Source: Alphaproteobacteria bacterium (lineage in GTDB: Bacteria; Pseudomonadota; Alphaproteobacteria; UBA9655). From it: a DNA stretch of 64,000 nucleotides. Shown here piece after piece: positions 59,189-64,000 of the stretch. The notes below the pieces were generated by a model. That model made no database searches. It was given only the letters and a program-made list of their open reading frames with translations, and was not told the DNA's origin. The stretch covers positions 1 through 64,000 of the forward strand of contig DAIDHR010000001.1 in NCBI GenBank assembly GCA_027459605.1, read 5' to 3'. The translations under genes were made by a program, and so were the position numbers. Every line of letters begins with the position of its first letter. Positions within the stretch are counted from its first letter, which is position 1.

Positions 59189-60250
59189 TTAGTAGGTTGA
59201 GGGATCATCAAGGGCTGGATTAAGATCCGCTTCTTCCTCCAGTTCCTCAATTGTGGCCTCTGCTCTAGCAGGATCAGGAACCCAGGCTACATTAAAGAGA
59301 GCATCCCCTTTATAAACGATTGGAAGGAGTGTTCTCCCCACAGCAATCCCATCGAATGTTGCTACAACATCAACGCTATGAGCTCCTAAAGAATCAGAAA
59401 CCTTTCCAATCACATCTCCCTTAAGGACTTTATCCCCTAAGGCACACATCGTTCTAAAAATGCCTGTTGCTGGAGCCCTGACCCACCGACTAACAGGGGA
59501 TATGATAGGAGAATGTTTTATAGAAACACATTTTTCTGCAGGTATCATATCAAGCGACCCCATAACTCTAAAAATGCCTTGAACAGCAGAGCGGATAGCA
59601 TTTTCATTAAAACGAAGAGCCTCTCCCCCTTCAAAAGTTAAGCTTGGAATTCCAACTTTTTCAGAGGCTTCTCGAAGCGACCCATCCCGGAGTTTTGCCT
59701 TAAGAATGACGGGAGCCCCAAAGACAAGAGCCATTTTTAACGTTTCCTCGTTCTCAAAGTCACACCGCACTTGAGGTAAGTTGGTGCGATTGTTTGATCC
59801 CGTATGGAGGTCAATTCCGTGGGTACATCTTTGAATTATCTCAGTTAGGAATGTGTTTGCTAATTGAGATGCTGATGATCCAGTTTCAGAGCCTGGGAAG
59901 CTGCGATTTAAATCACGACGATCAGGCAAATACCGTGTTTGCATAAACATCCCCGTGAGGTTAACAATAGGAATTGCAACAAGAGTTCCTTTTAGGCGCT
60001 TGATAAGAGGCGAAGCAAGAACTCGCCTTATGACTTCAATACCGTTAAGCTCGTCCCCGTGGATTGTGGAACTTAAGAAAAGACGCTTTCCTTCGTGACG
60101 CCCATGGATGACTTTCACGTTTAATGAGAAATCAGTATGATCAGGAAAAGATGAAAAGGGGATACGAATTATTTTGGTCGTTCCTGCCTCAACACTTACC
60201 TCTCCAATTTCAAAGGATGGTTGTTTTATAATCTTTTTTTTCTTTACCAT
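59189..60250 (-). CDS. Succinylglutamate desuccinylase/aspartoacylase (M14-like) family protein
   Basis: 'STIHGDELNGIEVIRRVL...HGIDLHTGSNNRTNLPQVRC...LTFEGGEA'. Confidence 0.9.
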   Translation of the reverse strand: MVKKKKIIKQPSFEIGEVSVEAGTTKIIRIPFSSFPDHTDFSLNVKVIHGRHEGKRLFLSSTIHGDELNGIEVIRRVLASPLIKRLKGTLVAIPIVNLTGMFMQTRYLPDRRDLNRSFPGSETGSSASQLANTFLTEIIQRCTHGIDLHTGSNNRTNLPQVRCDFENEETLKMALVFGAPVILKAKLRDGSLREASEKVGIPSLTFEGGEALRFNENAIRSAVQGIFRVMGSLDMIPAEKCVSIKHSPIISPVSRWVRAPATGIFRTMCALGDKVLKGDVIGKVSDSLGAHSVDVVATFDGIAVGRTLLPIVYKGDALFNVAWVPDPARAEATIEELEEEADLNPALDDPSTY

Positions 60251-60461
60251 AGATCCTCTTTCCCTGCCTCATGGCTTCCATGAAATATCCAAGGAATTAT
60301 TAAAAGCTATTCTTAGTATAGCTATTACAGATAAAAAAAGGGTTAACTCTCCTCATTCTTACCTTTGAAGGAGATTTAATTATTCAAAATCATAAATATA
60401 TCTTGACTTTTAAACTAAAATTAGATATATACTCATCACTTTTTTACCCCGAGAGGATTTT

Positions 60462-61124
60462 ATGCCCGAAGTTCTAATTGCAGGCCCCGTGGGCCGTATT
60501 GAGGCTCGTTACCATCAAGCGAAGGTCAAAAATGCCCCTCTTGCTATCGTTTTGCATCCTCATCCTGAACATGGGGGAACGATGAACAATAAGGTCACCT
60601 ATGCCATCTATCGAACATTTGTAGAGTTAGGGTTTAGTACATTGCGGTTTAACTTTCGCGGTGTGGGACGTTCCGAAGGCAAGTTTGATCATGGTGAAGG
60701 CGAGCTAAGCGATGCAGCTGCTTGCCTTGATTGGCTTCAAGTACAAAATCCCGAACCTAAGCAGTGTTGGGTTGCAGGTTTCTCGTTTGGGGCTTGGGTA
60801 TGTATGCAACTTTTAATGCGTCGACCTGAACTAGATGGATTCATTGCAGTTGCTCCCCCAGCAAATATGTACGATTTCTCATTTCTTGCTCCTTGCCCTG
60901 TATCCGGCATGATCTTACAAGGTGCAAAGGATGAGATCGTTCCTAAAGATTCTGTCTTGAAACTTGCCTCAAGATTATCAGCTCAAAGAGGCCTTCACAT
61001 TGACTATCGCGTGATTCCAGAAGCAGGACATTTCTTTACAAATGAAATCTCTGAAATTTCAAAAAATGTTCATGATTATGTATCCGCTGGTTTGAATCCA
61101 GTTCCAAAAGTCGTGAATGGATAA
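60462..61124 (+). CDS. Alpha/beta hydrolase
   Basis: 'LAIVLHPHPEHGGTMNNKVTYAIYRTFVELGFSTLRFNFRGVGRSEG'. Confidence 0.92.
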   Translation: MPEVLIAGPVGRIEARYHQAKVKNAPLAIVLHPHPEHGGTMNNKVTYAIYRTFVELGFSTLRFNFRGVGRSEGKFDHGEGELSDAAACLDWLQVQNPEPKQCWVAGFSFGAWVCMQLLMRRPELDGFIAVAPPANMYDFSFLAPCPVSGMILQGAKDEIVPKDSVLKLASRLSAQRGLHIDYRVIPEAGHFFTNEISEISKNVHDYVSAGLNPVPKVVNG

Positions 61125-61154
61125 AGGGGTGATTACCCTTGCCTATACGGTTTC

Positions 61155-62258
61155 CTAAGGGGTAGTAATCTTTCCACCCCTCATGGGATAGGGAACGCCT
61201 GTTGTTCCTGGAAAACTTAAAGGTAAATTTCTTAAAGAGCGCACGGCTAAATAACCAAAAGCTTGAGCTTCGAGAGCATCTCCATCCCAACCTTGATCAG
61301 TTGCCTTTTGTACAGGGGCCTTAACGCACTCGGTAATCATTTTTAGAAGCGTATTATTGTGGGCTCCACCGCCACAGACGATCCACTCAGAAGGAGCCTT
61401 TGGAACATGCCGTAAGGCACTTATAACTGACGCTGCGGTAAATGCGGTTAACGTGGTGACTCCATCCTCAAAGGAAAGGGACCTTATATCCTCGACACAA
61501 GTCTTAAACGTCATCCGATCAAGGGCCTTGGGGGGAGGCTGGTTAAAATAGGGATGAGCAAGCCAGCTTTTGAGAATGGTATTATTGACCTTGCCTTGAG
61601 CTGCTATTTTTCCCCCTTCATCCCAAGACAGTCCTGTATTTTCTCGAACCCAATCATCGATCAGCCCATTTCCTGGTCCTGTGTCAAATGCAAGCAAGTT
61701 ATCGGTGTTAGGCCCCATCCATGTTATGTTGGCAACCCCTCCAATATTGAGAACAGCAAGCGGTTTGAGAAGGTCTTTTGCCAGGGCTTGATGAAAAATG
61801 GGGACAAAGGGAGCCCCTTGCCCCCCATGAGACATGTCATTGAGTCGAAATTGATTAACCACTGGAATATTCGTTAGGGTTGCGAGAAGGGGACCATCCC
61901 CCAGGATGTGGGTTTTTCCGATCTCTCCCTTTTGTTGAGGGGGCTTGTGATACATGGTTTGCCCATGAAACCCAATCAGGTCAATATCAGAAGGGACGAG
62001 CGACTGCATCTTTAAAAAATTGAACACAACTTTCCCATGAAGTTCGGTAATTGCTTTCTCAAGAGCAGTTACTTCAGGTCCAGGTGGACGCCCATAGGCC
62101 TGGAGAATTTGGTTTCTTAAGGCTTCAGGATAAGGTTGAAAATGAGTAGGGCCAAATTCATTGATTATCTCCCCATCTGTATGAAGAAGGGCTGCATCTA
62201 TTCCATCGGCAGATGTTCCTGACATAAGCCCTAAAGCCCAAATGAAATTATTGGTCAT
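61155..62258 (-). CDS. anmK: Anhydro-N-acetylmuramic acid kinase
   Basis: 'ALGLMSGTSADGIDAALLHTDG...IGFHGQTMYHKP...NIGGVANITWMG'. Confidence 0.97.
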   Translation of the reverse strand: MTNNFIWALGLMSGTSADGIDAALLHTDGEIINEFGPTHFQPYPEALRNQILQAYGRPPGPEVTALEKAITELHGKVVFNFLKMQSLVPSDIDLIGFHGQTMYHKPPQQKGEIGKTHILGDGPLLATLTNIPVVNQFRLNDMSHGGQGAPFVPIFHQALAKDLLKPLAVLNIGGVANITWMGPNTDNLLAFDTGPGNGLIDDWVRENTGLSWDEGGKIAAQGKVNNTILKSWLAHPYFNQPPPKALDRMTFKTCVEDIRSLSFEDGVTTLTAFTAASVISALRHVPKAPSEWIVCGGGAHNNTLLKMITECVKAPVQKATDQGWDGDALEAQAFGYLAVRSLRNLPLSFPGTTGVPYPMRGGKITTP

Positions 62259-64000
62259 AAAGCTTCCCCTTTGTCCATTGCTGTGTTTGCTTTTCTAAAA
62301 GACTATTTTGAGTCAATCGACCTTTTAAGACTCTAAAATCAACCTCATCCAAAGCTTGATCTTGGGCTGAACAGGTGAAGATAATTCGTGTTTTCCCCGT
62401 GAGAGGATCCGTGAGAGTTTGGATACATTGCCCACAAATACCCTTCATCATACATTGCATAGGTGAGTTTATGCTGCCAATGGCTTTATGGCCCTCCTTT
62501 AGGTATGGCTTTAAAACTGTTTTTCGGGCACAAGCCACAGCAGCCATCATTTGATCAGATCCGATGGTGATGATTCTGTCAACCTCACTCAAAGGAAGGG
62601 GAGGGGAGGAGTTTGCGTACGTAAAGAGACCCTCAATGACATTTCCTTCATAAACAAAATCTTGAGGACGCGTGGGATAAAATTCGGGTAAAGATTCAAA
62701 ACACCAGATGACGTGGCCTGAGACAGCTTCAATCTCCTCTCTTTTAAATAAATCGCCTGGAGTTTTATACCCAGCTCCATAAAGTACGCGATTTCCTTTT
62801 TCTTTCAAAGCATTGCCAATAGAAAAGAGAACAGCATTTCCGAGCCCTCCTCCAATTAAAAGGACAGTTTCATTCACGGGTATTTCCGTAGGAGTTCCTG
62901 AGGGGCCCATAAGGACTACGCGCTCACCTTCTTTCAAAAAACGGCAGAGTGCTGATGAGGCCCCCGTCTCTAAGACAATGAGAGAGAGAAGCCCCGTCTC
63001 AGGATCCGCATGAGCCCCTGTAAGTGCAAGCCCTTCCATTCCGTGTGGACCATAATTTTGGAGCCTAAAAAATTGTCCAGGTTTAAAATTTTGAGCAGCC
63101 AGAGGGGCCTTAACGTTGATCTCCCAAATGGTGGGGGTGAGTTGCCGAACCATTTCAACTTGAGGTTTCAAAAGCTCATTCAACCTCTTAAAAAAATCTA
63201 CAGCAGGGGAGGGAGAATTCTTTAAAAGAGATTTACAAACCTTTAAATACCCTTTCTTTGCACTAGCCATTGCCTTTACAACATTACCTTGATAGGAGGG
63301 ATGAAGGTCTCCAAAAAAACTCACGTTCTGTTGGAAATTATAAGAGAGAAGAAAGTCCTCCCCCTCGATTTTTAAATGAGGATCTTCATCTTCAAGGCTA
63401 CGGTTCGGATGGGTTCCTGTTGCAACCAAAAGTGTACGGCAGGGAAGGGTTTGAAGGTCACTCCCTCTTTTGACGACGAGGCCTTCGATATGCCCATAAG
63501 CATCAACCTTGATCTCATAGGGTGTCGTATTTTCAACAAATTCAATACCTTGCTGAAGGGCAAGATCAAGTTCATCAGCATTTAAGCGATAGGCAGGTGA
63601 ATCTTGAATTTTTTTTCGATAAAGAATTTTGGAAGCCTCGTTTAAGAATGAACGGTCGCCTTTACGAAGGATAACTGCATGATCGATAAACTCCTCAGCA
63701 ATTTTGGCTTCTTCTTCAGTAAGAGAGGGGAGAAGGCAACCTATTTCTTTACTGCGGCTTAGGAATTTTTCCACTTGCATGCAATAGTAGGCCAAAGCCT
63801 CTGTTGCCGTATCAACGGCAGTTAAGCCGCCACCAATGACTAAAATCGGGAGGCGAATCTGAAGGTTTGCCAATGATTTTTCCTGGGCTGCCCCCGTGAG
63901 TTGAAGGGCCATTAAAAAGTCAGAAGCAAGACGAACTCCCCGGGCTGTTTCATGAGGAATTCCAAGCCTATTTGGCTGACCTGCGCCTAAACAAAGGGCG
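62248..64000 (-). CDS. FAD-dependent oxidoreductase fused to a PyrK-like FAD/2Fe-2S module, 5' end beyond window
   Basis: 'ILVIGGGLTAVDTATEALAYY' GltD-like; C-term ferredoxin reductase-like with 'CMMKGICGQCIQ'. Frame stays open upstream of 63912 (LGAGQPNRLGIPHETARGVRLASDFLMALQL). Confidence 0.85.
   Translation of the reverse strand, partial: ALCLGAGQPNRLGIPHETARGVRLASDFLMALQLTGAAQEKSLANLQIRLPILVIGGGLTAVDTATEALAYYCMQVEKFLSRSKEIGCLLPSLTEEEAKIAEEFIDHAVILRKGDRSFLNEASKILYRKKIQDSPAYRLNADELDLALQQGIEFVENTTPYEIKVDAYGHIEGLVVKRGSDLQTLPCRTLLVATGTHPNRSLEDEDPHLKIEGEDFLLSYNFQQNVSFFGDLHPSYQGNVVKAMASAKKGYLKVCKSLLKNSPSPAVDFFKRLNELLKPQVEMVRQLTPTIWEINVKAPLAAQNFKPGQFFRLQNYGPHGMEGLALTGAHADPETGLLSLIVLETGASSALCRFLKEGERVVLMGPSGTPTEIPVNETVLLIGGGLGNAVLFSIGNALKEKGNRVLYGAGYKTPGDLFKREEIEAVSGHVIWCFESLPEFYPTRPQDFVYEGNVIEGLFTYANSSPPLPLSEVDRIITIGSDQMMAAVACARKTVLKPYLKEGHKAIGSINSPMQCMMKGICGQCIQTLTDPLTGKTRIIFTCSAQDQALDEVDFRVLKGRLTQNSLLEKQTQQWTKGKLYDQ

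Overview
The window reads as an AT-rich chromosome segment of an intracellular or host-associated alphaproteobacterium (Holosporales/Rickettsiales-like). This taxonomic call is inferred from gene content and was not tested by search. A conserved backbone is readable: a BioC-like methyltransferase, cytochrome c, yejABEF, trkA, thrS-infC, tsaE-amgK-murU, trxB, an echA-like gene, nadK, iscR-nifS-iscS-iscU-iscA-hscB-hscA, anmK, and tRNA-Arg and tRNA-Ala. Between these lies an unusually dense set of Sec-exported, low-complexity, repeat-rich or Cys-rich proteins. Positions 1-18 kb look like an accessory island ending near tRNA-Arg. It holds an IS5-type transposase remnant, a frameshifted reverse transcriptase remnant, an APH(9)-like/APH/GyrI-like resistance cluster, a GC-rich patch encoding a duplicated CxCxCCxC protein, and a 1588-aa LRR protein. 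The most notable candidates are: (i) an exported polyproline protein with a WH2-like actin-binding motif (43119-44405); (ii) an ionotropic glutamate receptor-like protein lacking a K+ channel signature filter (47852-48928); (iii) the large membrane LRR protein (12983-17749); (iv) a Tyr-rich exported protein with EPIYA-like motifs (27086-28435); (v) two tandem genes sharing a signal peptide module with divergent C-termini (30196-32062); (vi) infC with an apparent AUA or AUU start codon overlapping the thrS stop. All assignments are from reading the sequence; no database search was run.
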